Below the pieces are notes generated by a model. That model ran no database searches, was not told the origin of the DNA, and was given only the letters and a program-made list of their open reading frames with translations. From Microcaldota archaeon (GTDB lineage: Archaea; Micrarchaeota; Micrarchaeia; Micrarchaeales; CABMGC01): a stretch of 64,000 bases of DNA. The position numbers and the translations under genes are program-made. The stretch is from positions 1-64,000 of the forward strand of contig JAJZRI010000001.1 of NCBI GenBank assembly GCA_021802765.1, read 5' to 3'. This document shows positions 28,060 to 37,831 of this stretch, one piece after another. Each line of letters begins with the position of its first letter. Within the stretch, counting starts at the first letter, position 1.

Positions 28060-31000
28060 TCACTGCGGCTTGCCCTTTATCATGCTGCCTATCTCAATGC
28101 CTATCGCCTTTGACTCCTTCGTTCCGTCCATGGTCACCCCGATGGCGGTGTCCGCATTCACTATGAGGGAGTTGTTGTGGCTTATGACTATGAACTGCGC
28201 CACGTCGCTCATCTGCTTTATCAGCTTCGAGAGGGTCTTTGCGTTCTCTGAGTCCAGCGCAGCATCCACCTCGTCGAAGAGGTACATCGAAGACTTCTTG
28301 CACAGGTGGATCGAGAAGAGCAGCATGAGGGCTATCATCGACTTCTGCCCTCCGGAGAGAGACTTGAGCGGTATGTCCGACTTGCCGTCGTTGAGCTTCA
28401 TGTATATTCCGCTGTTGAGCGGGTCGGACTCATTCTCCAGGGTTATCGAGGCCTTTCCTGGGAAGACGTAGTTGTAGAGCTTTGCGAAGTTCTTGTTTAC
28501 CTGGTTTAGCGTGTCCATGAATGTCTGCAGCTTCTTTGAGTCTATCTCCTCCATCATGCGCAGCACGGCGTCCTTCTCTGACTGCAATGTTGTGACCCTT
28601 GATATCGCCTCGTCGGTCTGCTTCTTCATCTCCTCGTAGACCTCTGGTGCCTTTAGATTGACCGCGCCCATCTCCGATACCTTGTTTGATAGTATCGTGG
28701 CCTCGCTGTCCATCTCCTCTGGCTTTCCGTCTATTAATGCAAGGTCCGGTGACTGGTACGCTGAAGTCGAAAGCTCTGCCGTGATGTCGTTGAACCTTGT
28801 CTCCGTCTGTATCTTCTTGAGCTTTAACTCGTTGACCTGCTTCTCAAGGCTCGCCGACTCCGATTCAAGCTTGCCTATGTCCATGCTGAGCTTATTCATC
28901 TCGGCGTTTATGGAATTCTGCTTCTCTATGAGCTTCCTGCTCGACGTGCTCTTTCCGCTCATGTCCGCCTCTATGTCCGCCTTGGATTTTGTGAGCACCT
29001 CCCTGCGCAGCTCCTTCTCGCCAAGCTGCGCCTTGAGCTCTTTTATCTGCTTCTTCTTCTCTGATATCGAGTATGAAAGGTTTGATGCGGTGTTCTCCAG
29101 CATGCTCGTCTCGGTTGCAAGCTGCGCGGCGGATATCCTGCTGGCCTCTACATCCTGCCTGAGCCTCTCGAACTTGTCCTTCTCCGCCTTGTTCTTTCCG
29201 GACTTTGCAAGGTTCTTTGATGCGGCGCTCACCTTGTCGTATATCGATGCCCTTGACTGCTTTCCCGAGTTTAGCGCGGTTATTACCTCGAGCTTCTCCT
29301 TGTCCTTTGCCTCCATCTCCTTCCTTATCCTGCCTTCAGAGTCCGCCTTTGCCTTTATCTGGCTTGAGAGATCCGCCTGGCGCTTTACGAATTTCGAGAG
29401 CTCGTCGGATATGGACCTAAGATCCGACTCCATGTTGTTTACCTGCATCTCAAGGAGCGCCTTTGACTTCTCGACCTCGTTGAGGCTTGCCTCTGCAGCA
29501 TCGGTTGCCTTCTTTGTCGAGATCTTCTCGTCCTCTAGCTCCTTTATCTTGTTCTCTATTGATGAAAGTGAAAGGCCTTTTCTGCTCGAGCCCCCTGACA
29601 CGATTCCTGACTGCTCGGCGAGCTCGCCTCCGAGGGTGACGTATCTGTGCTTTCCTATTCCGTACTTCTTCGCATCGTTGAGAGTAGGTATGATGTAGGT
29701 GTCATTAAATATGTATGAAAATACCTTTGAGAACTTTGCATCGAACTTTACAACATCTATTACAGGAGTTATCTCATCGTCCTTCTCTTTTGGCGTGGAC
29801 CTGACATTGACTTCGGCTATTGGTATGAATGTCGCCCTGCCCAGACCGTTCTTCTTTAGGTGGTCCATTATCCTACTTGCCACTGCTATCGAGTCCACAA
29901 CAAAGTATTCGAGCCTGCTCCCTGCCGCCGCCTCAACCGCGTATGCATTCTCTCCAGAGTACTTGCACAGCGAGGCCGCCTTTCCATAGAAGCCGTCCTT
30001 CTCCGCGAATTCCGATGATATCTTTGCTGCGAGGTTTCCTTCGCGAGGCTGCATCCTTGCCCTCTGCTCTGCAAGGTCCATGCGCTCCCCGTCTATGTCA
30101 AAGAGGCGCCTGGAGAGCTTTGCGTGCTCCTTCCTGAGCTTCTCTATGCTTGAGATCATGCCGACTATCTCCTGCTTCTTCTTTGATGCCTCGGCCTCCC
30201 TCTCCTTCTTCCTATCAGCGGTAAGAGACATCTGCTTCTCCGATTCCACGAGCGCCGATTCTAGCTCGAGCTTCTTGTCCGAATTAAGTGAAAGGTCGGC
30301 CTGCAGCTTTGATAGGTATCTTTCCGTGTCAACCAGCTTGTTCTCTCCGTCGTTTATCTGCTGCTCGAGCTCCGAGAGCTCCTTCTCGTAGTCAACTCCC
30401 TCATCAGGAACGTTGAACTTCTCCATCTCCTTGAGCATTACTGCTATCTTCTTGTTGAGCTCGTCTATCGATGCCTTGTTGAGCTTTATCTTCTCTACAG
30501 ATGCCTTCTGCTCAGCATCCGACTGGGCTATTGAAACGTTGTTCTCCTCCATGGTCTTTTGTATGGAAGGGATCTCGACCTCGAGCCTTGCGAGCTCTGT
30601 GTTTGTGACATTGAGCTTTGAATTGGTCTCCCCGGAGGTTGCGGTTATCCTGTTGAGCTCCGATGCAAGCTTCTGGCTGTCTTCTGAGAGCTGGTCCCTC
30701 TTGACCTTGGTCTCCAAGAGCCTTGCTGAAAGGTCCTTGTTCTTTGAGTCGAGTATCGCAAGCTCCTTTGAGTATGCCTCGTTTGCGAACTTTAGCTGCC
30801 CCTGTCGCGCAGAGAGGGCGCTGAATCTGAGGTTCTTTATCCTTGAAGTCATCTTCTGGTAGCTCTCCGCTGCCTCCTTTTGCTTCTCAAGGTCGCGCAG
30901 GTATCCTTCCCTTTCATGTAGCGTGGCGTTTGCAAGGCTTATGTTCTGGTCCACCTTGTCAAGCTCCCTTAGGGACTCCTGCTTCTTGTCATCGTACTCC

Positions 31001-31485
31001 CTTATCCCTGCCGCATTGTCTATGAGTTCGCGCCTCTGCCTGTTGTTTAGCGTTGCTATAGTATTGATCTCTCCCTGAGCTATTGTTGTAGTATCACCAA
31101 CCCTTACCCCTTCGCTTGAGAGGAACTCTATTATGTCCTTTCTTGTCATGGTCTTGTCATTTAGCTTATAGGAAGTCTTCCCGTCGGATCTTATCGCCTT
31201 GACTATTGTGACGGCCTTTCCCTCTCCCTCAAGCTCCATCTTAAGGTGTGCTATCGTGGGCTCGTCCTTCTTTCGCTTTATGTTCCTGTTTATGAGTTCG
31301 TCAAGATGGTCCACTCTAAGAGTCTGAAGCGACGGCTCTCCCAGTCCGAACATTAGGGCATCAAATATTACGCTCTTTCCGCTCCCGTTTGGGCCTACAA
31401 CGCAGTTGAATCCCTTGCTGAAGAGGAGCTCTGCATGCCTGAAGGACTTGAACTTGTCAAGCACAATTGACTTTAGGTATAACAT
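28060..31485 (-). CDS. smc: Chromosome segregation SMC protein
   Basis: GPNGSGKSVIFDALMFGLG, hinge, LSGGQKSMIALMLLFSIH, YLFDEVDAALDSEN. Confidence 0.96.
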   Translation of the reverse strand: MLYLKSIVLDKFKSFRHAELLFSKGFNCVVGPNGSGKSVIFDALMFGLGEPSLQTLRVDHLDELINRNIKRKKDEPTIAHLKMELEGEGKAVTIVKAIRSDGKTSYKLNDKTMTRKDIIEFLSSEGVRVGDTTTIAQGEINTIATLNNRQRRELIDNAAGIREYDDKKQESLRELDKVDQNISLANATLHEREGYLRDLEKQKEAAESYQKMTSRIKNLRFSALSARQGQLKFANEAYSKELAILDSKNKDLSARLLETKVKRDQLSEDSQKLASELNRITATSGETNSKLNVTNTELARLEVEIPSIQKTMEENNVSIAQSDAEQKASVEKIKLNKASIDELNKKIAVMLKEMEKFNVPDEGVDYEKELSELEQQINDGENKLVDTERYLSKLQADLSLNSDKKLELESALVESEKQMSLTADRKKEREAEASKKKQEIVGMISSIEKLRKEHAKLSRRLFDIDGERMDLAEQRARMQPREGNLAAKISSEFAEKDGFYGKAASLCKYSGENAYAVEAAAGSRLEYFVVDSIAVASRIMDHLKKNGLGRATFIPIAEVNVRSTPKEKDDEITPVIDVVKFDAKFSKVFSYIFNDTYIIPTLNDAKKYGIGKHRYVTLGGELAEQSGIVSGGSSRKGLSLSSIENKIKELEDEKISTKKATDAAEASLNEVEKSKALLEMQVNNMESDLRSISDELSKFVKRQADLSSQIKAKADSEGRIRKEMEAKDKEKLEVITALNSGKQSRASIYDKVSAASKNLAKSGKNKAEKDKFERLRQDVEASRISAAQLATETSMLENTASNLSYSISEKKKQIKELKAQLGEKELRREVLTKSKADIEADMSGKSTSSRKLIEKQNSINAEMNKLSMDIGKLESESASLEKQVNELKLKKIQTETRFNDITAELSTSAYQSPDLALIDGKPEEMDSEATILSNKVSEMGAVNLKAPEVYEEMKKQTDEAISRVTTLQSEKDAVLRMMEEIDSKKLQTFMDTLNQVNKNFAKLYNYVFPGKASITLENESDPLNSGIYMKLNDGKSDIPLKSLSGGQKSMIALMLLFSIHLCKKSSMYLFDEVDAALDSENAKTLSKLIKQMSDVAQFIVISHNNSLIVNADTAIGVTMDGTKESKAIGIEIGSMIKGKPQ

Positions 31486-31655
31486 CCCTGCACCGGTCGC
31501 ATTATAAGCTATATATATTAATTATTTAAAGCCTTTCCTCAAGCCTGGTGCCAAGTATACGGGAGGTTATGCAGGACCCGGCAAGGAGTCGACATTTGAA
31601 ACTATGGAAGCATAAGAGCCATATATTTTAATAGCTATAATTCCCATAGCCTCAC

Positions 31656-32279
31656 ATGGAGATTAAGTTATCAAAAAACAGAATAACGCTTGATAATAAA
31701 GAGCTCACCACTCTCGATAAACTGGTCCTTAAGTTCACCCAGGCCATGGGCGATGTGGATTACGTAATAGTGAGCGGATACATGGCGATTTTTTTTGGCA
31801 GGATAAGAGGTACTGAGGATATCGACTTACTCATCAATAAAATGAGCATGGAACAGGTGGAGAAGCTGCATGAAAAGCTCATAGAAAAAGGATTTGAACC
31901 AGTAAACAATGTGGGGGATGCCAAAGATGCATACGAGCTGCTTTCTGAAGGATCCTCCCTTAGATATGCAGAGAAGGGCACGTGGGCGCCTAACTTTGAG
32001 CTGAAGTTCGTCAAAAAACCGCTTGATAGGCATACGATGGACAATAGGATAAGGGTCATAGTCAATGCCAAGCATAGCATGTACATTTCCCCTATAGAGC
32101 TGCAGATCGCATTCAAGCTGTGGCTGGGCAGTGATAAGGACTACGAAGACGCCCGATATATTTATAATATTTTTAAGGCACATATTGATGCAGGGAAATT
32201 AAGGGAATTCATTACGGAATTGCACGTGAAAAAAGAGACCGTAAGGAAAATAATTGGCGAATTTGATGAAACGAAATAA
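31656..32279 (+). CDS. Nucleotidyltransferase-fold protein (AbiEii/MNT-like)
   Basis: VDYVIVSGYMAIFFGRIRGTEDIDLLINK is the NTase GS…D.D motif. Confidence 0.7.
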   Translation: MEIKLSKNRITLDNKELTTLDKLVLKFTQAMGDVDYVIVSGYMAIFFGRIRGTEDIDLLINKMSMEQVEKLHEKLIEKGFEPVNNVGDAKDAYELLSEGSSLRYAEKGTWAPNFELKFVKKPLDRHTMDNRIRVIVNAKHSMYISPIELQIAFKLWLGSDKDYEDARYIYNIFKAHIDAGKLREFITELHVKKETVRKIIGEFDETK

Positions 32280-32487
32280 CATTCTTGCTGGCCTAAAGAA
32301 AGCAAAAGAGCACAACCTTAGGAACAACCTTGAATACATAGATGCGTATTCGGATTATGTTAAGAAGGTAGACAACAGGACCTGGAGCAGCGGCCAGAAA
32401 AGATTTCTAGATATTCTGTATGGCAAAAGCAGAAGATCAAAGAAGACGCAGCACCTTCAAAAAACAACTATTTCTAACACAATGTGA
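32266..32487 (+). CDS. Small partner protein of unknown function (start at MKRNNILAG)
   Basis: Overlaps the NTase ORF by 14 bp; similar to the ORF at 36154-36357 (…YxK+…NRxW…QK.L). Confidence 0.5.
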   Translation: MKRNNILAGLKKAKEHNLRNNLEYIDAYSDYVKKVDNRTWSSGQKRFLDILYGKSRRSKKTQHLQKTTISNTM

Positions 32488-32516
32488 AAAAGGAGCCGCC
32501 TTATTTCATGGCCTTT

Positions 32517-33572
32517 TCACTTGGTTTTCCTTGACATCCTCAGGTTTATCAGCGCAGTTATGTGCTGCCCTGTCGCTATACCAAGCAGTTTCTTGCCCTT
32601 GAGCACGGCGCCTATCCTGAACTGCGTTGACTCTATGCCTGCAAGCGCATCTGCCATCTTGGTGGAGACCTGAAGGTTAGGCATCTCAACTGCAAGGTCT
32701 GAAACGCGACTGGCCTTTCCCAAGCGGTTCTGGTCAAAAACATTGACCAAAAAGTATGTTCCGGCAGGATCCTTTGTCAATATTATGTGGCCGCCTCTGC
32801 GGCTTATCAGGGAGTAGAGGGCGTCTGAACTGGCGCCCCATCCTATGACTGAATAGTTATTGCTCAGCGTGCCATGGAGTGTCATGCCCTTTGTCTCATT
32901 CCTTATCTGCGCGTTGCCCTCCTCGGCGCGCATGCCCTCGTAGAGGAAGAAGACGATTATCAAGTCCCATATGAACATCGTCTCCTTGTTTGCAGTAGAG
33001 CCTACCGGAAGTATGACCCAGATGGCCGTTGCGATTATTATCAGGGCCATGAAGTACCTGCTCACTTTTGCAGTTATTATCGTTGCATCGTAGAAGTTCT
33101 TTTTCTTCTGCAGATAGCTCCTTAGCACCCTCCCGCCGTCCATTGGGAATGCTGGAAGCAGGTTGAAGAGGCCTAGGAGTATGTTTATCACGAAGAGGTA
33201 CTGCACGATGTATGTCAAAAGCCCCATAGGTGTGAATATCACAAGTATGCCAAAGAGCCCTCCAAGTGCAAGGCTCGTTATGGGCCCTGCTATTGATATG
33301 TTGAACTCAATTTTCGGATCTATCTCAACGAGGTCTATTATCGAGGCGCCGCCTATGGGCAGTAGGATTATCCTGCTGACCTTTATCCCGTTCCTCTGCG
33401 CAGTTATTGAGTGCGAGAGCTCATGCACGAGCACGCACACAAACAGCAGTATCCAGATCAGCCCAAGAAGCGGGGAGATCCAGATGAATGCAAGTATAAG
33501 GAGGATGAAGAGCCAGTGCAGCTCTATGTCTATGCCGAATATGCTCCCTATCTTTACGGAACCCTGAGCCAT
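32517..33572 (-). CDS. Site-2 protease family intramembrane metalloprotease (M50)
   Basis: VLVHELSHSITAQRNG, NLLPAFPMDGGRVLRSYL. Confidence 0.93.
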   Translation of the reverse strand: MAQGSVKIGSIFGIDIELHWLFILLILAFIWISPLLGLIWILLFVCVLVHELSHSITAQRNGIKVSRIILLPIGGASIIDLVEIDPKIEFNISIAGPITSLALGGLFGILVIFTPMGLLTYIVQYLFVINILLGLFNLLPAFPMDGGRVLRSYLQKKKNFYDATIITAKVSRYFMALIIIATAIWVILPVGSTANKETMFIWDLIIVFFLYEGMRAEEGNAQIRNETKGMTLHGTLSNNYSVIGWGASSDALYSLISRRGGHIILTKDPAGTYFLVNVFDQNRLGKASRVSDLAVEMPNLQVSTKMADALAGIESTQFRIGAVLKGKKLLGIATGQHITALINLRMSRKTK

Positions 33573-33616
33573 CTATATCAGAGTTTATTCGTCATAAAAG
33601 GATTATTAATCTTGTT

Positions 33617-34363
33617 ATGAAAGATTCAGTTATGGGCGTATCTTTTCTCAAAGGCATACCCGCTTTGATGATAGAAAAGGAGAGGCTAATAGCCGTGGGC
33701 GATCTTCACATAGGCATGGAGGAGAAGTTCTCGAACTCCGGAATAGAGTTCCCCAATGCGGCAAGGGCCACGGGGCGCGAGATAAGGGGCATCTGCGAAT
33801 CAAACTCGGCAAACGGAGTCGTATTTCTGGGCGATGTGAAGGACAGCATAGCAAACATGACAAGAGAGGGAATGGATTCCGTTAGGACATTCTTCAGGGA
33901 GCTTGATGGAATAAACGTGATAATAGCCAAGGGCAACCACGATGCGCACATAGAGTCGCTGATAGGCGAGATGGGGTTCAAGGCAGAGATAAAAAAAGAG
34001 ATCCTCCTCTCGGAATGCGCTCTTATGCACGGGAATGCGATGCCATCGGATGATGCAGTATTAAGGAAGTACATCATATGCGGCCACGCCCATATGGCAG
34101 CGCACGTGAACGGGATAGACAGAAAGGCGTGGCTAGTCGCGCCTGCAGGCGGGGGGATGAAGGAGCATTACAAGAGTTACAACAAGAGCATAAAGCTCAT
34201 TGCAGCCCCAGCATTCAACAGGCTGATAATAGGGAGCAGGATGAGCTACGAGACAAGGGAGCACCTGCCGATGCTCAACAACGACCTATTTGATTTTGAG
34301 AAGGTTGAAGCGTACGATACCTACGGAAACAAGCTCAAGATCGGACCGCTTCAGCCTACATAG
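33617..34363 (+). CDS. Metallophosphoesterase
   Basis: AVGDLHIGME, VVFLGDVKDS, IIAKGNHDAH, IICGHAHMAAHV. Confidence 0.92.
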   Translation: MKDSVMGVSFLKGIPALMIEKERLIAVGDLHIGMEEKFSNSGIEFPNAARATGREIRGICESNSANGVVFLGDVKDSIANMTREGMDSVRTFFRELDGINVIIAKGNHDAHIESLIGEMGFKAEIKKEILLSECALMHGNAMPSDDAVLRKYIICGHAHMAAHVNGIDRKAWLVAPAGGGMKEHYKSYNKSIKLIAAPAFNRLIIGSRMSYETREHLPMLNNDLFDFEKVEAYDTYGNKLKIGPLQPT

Positions 34364-34389
34364 ATTAGATTGGATCCGTAGGGAAAGGT

Positions 34390-34908
34390 CTAGAACATGT
34401 TTCCTAATATATACTTGAGATTCTGCTTAAATACATCATCACTTCCTGTCCGTGAATATTGACCTGCCCTTTTAGTAAGCTGGCTTTTTGTAATTTTGGC
34501 ATATTTTATGCAATCTTTTATGTCCTCCCTGTCTGCATCGTTGAACCTTGAAATTTTTGAGCATAATATGTCTATGGGGCTTAATATCCTAACATCAATT
34601 TTCTTGAAACTGGACTTATATTTAGCCGAATTGCCCACATAGTCATCTGGCAGAATTTCGCTAAAGATCGTATTGGAAGACCAAAAATCGATTGCTATGC
34701 CTGGTTTTATCTTTTCCTTTATGCGCTTAAATTCGTTATAGTCTTCTTCTGAAGGAATGTTAAAATCCACGTCTTTTGTGGATGATTTTAAGCCTAGCAA
34801 AGTCATTGCCGTGCCACCTACCGCAATAAGTAGGATACTTCTCTTTAATTCCTGGTCAAAGAGGTCGAGGAAACCCAATAGGTCCGCTTTTGAAACTCTT
34901 GCCATCAC
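34390..34908 (-). CDS. AbiEii-like nucleotidyltransferase (putative toxin)
   Basis: ILLIAVGGTAMTLLGLKSSTKDVDFNI NTase motif; overlaps the upstream wHTH gene by 4 bp. Confidence 0.65.
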   Translation of the reverse strand: MMARVSKADLLGFLDLFDQELKRSILLIAVGGTAMTLLGLKSSTKDVDFNIPSEEDYNEFKRIKEKIKPGIAIDFWSSNTIFSEILPDDYVGNSAKYKSSFKKIDVRILSPIDILCSKISRFNDADREDIKDCIKYAKITKSQLTKRAGQYSRTGSDDVFKQNLKYILGNMF

Positions 34909-35921
34909 TTATACAACCCTATATACCTTTTAACCATCTTGCCGTCAAAGGCAGATGGCTCCTCGGAGATTATATTGCAGTAGTATCTGATCTCATTATT
35001 ACTTTGCAAGTCGGGCAGTTTGGCCAGGGATAGCAAAATTCCCTTAAATATGCCTAAATCGTCATATCTTTTATAGAGGTAGTATAAATGCGCCAGATTT
35101 ATTTCCTTGATGTTTTTATATAGAAGAATAATCGCGCCGTACTTTATCCTGATTTCTTCATTAATACTCATTGAGAAGATCGTAAGTTCTATTGACAGTT
35201 TATTTGACGTTTTGGTGCTTTCGTTCAGCCTGTAGCCAAATCTATTGTAGTTATATGATAGCTCTTCGGATGTTAGGTCTTGGGGATACTTGCCGAGTTT
35301 TCGGTAACTGGTATCTATTTTGCGCTGTTTTATCAGCTCCCAAAATCCATCGCTATTATACAGTATATTTTTGCTCAGGATCAGATCTTTTATTAAATCC
35401 ATCTCTCCCCCCTTCATTAATTTTGCAAATTCATCCGGGGTTAGTATGATCGGGTCGATTTTAATGTTGTATGTCGATTCCATTTGAAGCACATTTTCCA
35501 GTAAGTAGCTACTTTCATCATGATTTCTAATAAGGATTAATAGCTCTAATCGGTTGATTTTTAGGTATCTTTCCGGGTCTAAAGCGCAAATGGAGAAAAT
35601 ATCGAATTTTTGAGAGAGGTTCAGTATGCTGCTAAGCATTTCTTTAGGTATAGCTGTCCTTTGATTTTTGTAATTTTCTATTTCTGATATATAATAGGTG
35701 GAAAGGGGATTTTCCGTATTAAGTCTTATCAGTTTACTGTTTCCTTCATGTTCTATGTATATTATGCCCATTTTTTCAAGCTTCCTTGCAGTATTGTATA
35801 TGTTTGGGTAATAGGCGGGCCCGTACCTCTTATCTATGCCCTTTGACATCTCCAGTATATTCCCTCCATCGCCGAAATTGTCTGACAAGTAACTAAGTAT
35901 TTTTGTCTCTTCCTTATTCAT
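34905..35921 (-). CDS. Winged-helix protein, AbiEi-like (putative antitoxin/regulator)
   Basis: N-terminal wHTH-like region (ILEMSKGIDKRYGPAYYPNIYNTARKLEKMGIIYIEHEGNSKLIRL) directly upstream of the NTase gene. Confidence 0.55.
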   Translation of the reverse strand: MNKEETKILSYLSDNFGDGGNILEMSKGIDKRYGPAYYPNIYNTARKLEKMGIIYIEHEGNSKLIRLNTENPLSTYYISEIENYKNQRTAIPKEMLSSILNLSQKFDIFSICALDPERYLKINRLELLILIRNHDESSYLLENVLQMESTYNIKIDPIILTPDEFAKLMKGGEMDLIKDLILSKNILYNSDGFWELIKQRKIDTSYRKLGKYPQDLTSEELSYNYNRFGYRLNESTKTSNKLSIELTIFSMSINEEIRIKYGAIILLYKNIKEINLAHLYYLYKRYDDLGIFKGILLSLAKLPDLQSNNEIRYYCNIISEEPSAFDGKMVKRYIGLYK

Positions 35922-35981
35922 TTTATCACATATATTTTTTACTATAATAGTATAGTAATTCTAATATTTAAACATTTCGTT

Positions 35982-36146
35982 GTGGCAGCGCATGTGAATG
36001 GGATAGATAGAAAGGTGTGATTAGTCACTCCGACAGGAAAGGAGATGAAGGAGCATTACAAGATCTACCTATTTGATTTTGAGAAGATAGATGCGTATGA
36101 TACTTACGAAAACAAGTTAAAGATCGGGGGCCGCTTCAGCCTACAT
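35982..36146 (+). pseudogene. Decayed second copy of the 3' end of the 33617-34363 metallophosphoesterase gene
   Basis: Reads VAAHVNGIDRKV*LVTPTGKEMKEHYK…YLFDFEKIDAYDTYENKLKIGGRFSLH; aligns to 34094-34172 and 34284-34361, with the intervening ~110 bp deleted. Confidence 0.85.
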
Positions 36147-36153
36147 GAGATGC

Positions 36154-36357
36154 CTAACCGTGTCGGCTTTTTCTTGCAACTGATAGTCTTTTTACCTTAA
36201 GATATAGACCTGCATCCTGGTCGGCAGTCCTCATTACGGAATTTATCAGCAGATTTTGCTGCTTTGGCCATTTTCTGTTAGGCGTCCTTTTGATGTAGTC
36301 TGCCCATAGCCTTACGAACCTGAGCCTCTCCTTTAAGTCGCGCCTATGCAATGCCAT
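36154..36357 (-). CDS. Small protein resembling the NTase partner at 32266-32487
   Basis: LRFVRLWADYIKRTPNRKWPKQQNLLINSVM vs LEYIDAYSDYVKKVDNRTWSSGQKRFLDILY. Confidence 0.45.
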   Translation of the reverse strand: MALHRRDLKERLRFVRLWADYIKRTPNRKWPKQQNLLINSVMRTADQDAGLYLKVKRLSVARKSRHG

Positions 36358-36362
36358 ATTTA

Positions 36363-36480
36363 ACCATCTCTTTATCTACTTTTAATACTTCGAGACCCTT
36401 GCCATGAGGTCTTTGTCAAGCCTTTTCCCAAATAGCTCATAGATGTGCATGGCATCCTCAATGTCCTTATCTTTATTGAT
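36363..36480 (-). pseudogene. 3' remnant of an NTase gene related to 31656-32279
   Basis: NKDKDIEDAMHIYELFGKRLDKDLMARVSKY*LKVDKEMVKYGI vs GSDKDYEDARYIYNIFKAHIDAGKLREFITELHVKKETVRKII. Confidence 0.6.
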
Positions 36481-37189
36481 GGTTGGAGAAAGAAAATCCG
36501 GATCCTATGAGCTCCTTGGAACTTGCAGCAATTGCCCATTTCCATCCCTTCTTTGAATTTCTAGCTAGAGTTTTCTTTACGATAAGATAGCCAAGAGCAT
36601 ATCCTGCCCAGTGCGGAAATCTCTTTCCATCCTTTCTTATGAATAAATCAGTGTAAAGATCTCTGGATTCGCTGTCAAGACTTCTTTTTATCCTCTTCCA
36701 TATTGTTTTAGCTTGCTTTTCACTAATTGCTGTAGACCATGGCTTCAATTTTCCAGTTATCTCTTCTTCAAAGCACTGCGCCAGGCCCTCAAAGGCAAGC
36801 GATGCGCGCAGACTCCTGTCCTGGACCATGCCAGTTCCCTGGAACCTGATCACATGACTAAATTCATGGGCGATCGTGCCTTCCATTGCCTCTTTCCATT
36901 TATTCGATTCAGTGTTCACTAAAATAGATATTGTATGATCATTATGCGTAAATCCAGAGACTCCCTGCATGCTTTCAGATACGAACTTGTCCGAGGTAGT
37001 CGATATCATTAATACGATGTCATTTCTTGTCTGGAGCTTCGTTGCAGCTTTTGAAAGCGCCGTTATTGCAATAAGTATTCCTGGTTTCAACTCGCGTTGG
37101 CAGACAATTATGGCCTCCAGGTTGCCGATGCGTGATTTTGCTACGATAAAACGTTTTGAGGAACCTTTCATCAGGTCATCTCTTACCAT
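36473..37189 (-). CDS. Zincin-type metalloprotease (DUF2268-like), C-terminus possibly truncated
   Basis: GTIAHEFSHVIRFQG (HExxH) and SLAFEGLAQCFEEE. Confidence 0.7.
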   Translation of the reverse strand: MVRDDLMKGSSKRFIVAKSRIGNLEAIIVCQRELKPGILIAITALSKAATKLQTRNDIVLMISTTSDKFVSESMQGVSGFTHNDHTISILVNTESNKWKEAMEGTIAHEFSHVIRFQGTGMVQDRSLRASLAFEGLAQCFEEEITGKLKPWSTAISEKQAKTIWKRIKRSLDSESRDLYTDLFIRKDGKRFPHWAGYALGYLIVKKTLARNSKKGWKWAIAASSKELIGSGFSFSNHQ

Positions 37190-37716
37190 ACTATCGCCAA
37201 GTCATTTACTTAAATCAGGCTTATATGCGTTTACTGCATAATTGCATTATAAAAGAACGGATTTATCTTTTATTTCGGAAAAATTTCGTTCTATTGATAG
37301 GCAAGGATGGCAGGCTAAGCAAGGAGGCGCTAAGGATGGTCGATCCGAAGATGATGGTGCTTGCGCAGGGGGAGAGGAAGGGAGGGGAGGACCATGTGGC
37401 CATGATGCAAAGGATAATAGAGATGGAGCAGGAGAGGGGCAGCTTCGCATTCGTGCCGGCAGGAGAGGAGGGATTCGATGTCGGGACGATAGGAACAGGA
37501 GGGAGAAAGGGTGCCTGGAACAATTCAAAAGTGAGCGTCTACGAGATCCAGACAACCTACATAAGAAGCGAGGTTGAGAACTGCATAAAGAGGGCAAGGA
37601 ACCGCAGGCATCAGCTCACCTTCGTTACAAACAGCGCCAGGGTGAAGAAGGAGATAGAGCAGATGGCGGGAGGGCAGTACAGGGTGCTGAAGATTAAGCC
37701 TAATCCGGATGCGTGA
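37156..37716 (+). CDS. Uncharacterised protein; true start probably near 37294
   Basis: Protein-like C-terminal ~140 aa; N-terminal 46 codons overlap the opposite-strand gene and its promoter. Confidence 0.5.
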   Translation: MRNLSSGHLLPYYRQVIYLNQAYMRLLHNCIIKERIYLLFRKNFVLLIGKDGRLSKEALRMVDPKMMVLAQGERKGGEDHVAMMQRIIEMEQERGSFAFVPAGEEGFDVGTIGTGGRKGAWNNSKVSVYEIQTTYIRSEVENCIKRARNRRHQLTFVTNSARVKKEIEQMAGGQYRVLKIKPNPDA

Positions 37717-37831
37717 GGTTGCACTATCGGCCGGTGCAGTCTAAGAAAGGAGAAAATAGGCAGTCGGTATCCTAATTTTGACTTAATTTCTGAGCATCTT
37801 ACATAAAAGTTTCATAAAAAAATATGGACTA

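Noticed and set aside
28658-29698. 346-aa plus-strand ORF opposite smc
   Set aside because: Ser/Phe/Leu-rich shadow ORF antisense to a clear SMC coding sequence; other plus ORFs in 28070-31025 rejected for the same reason.
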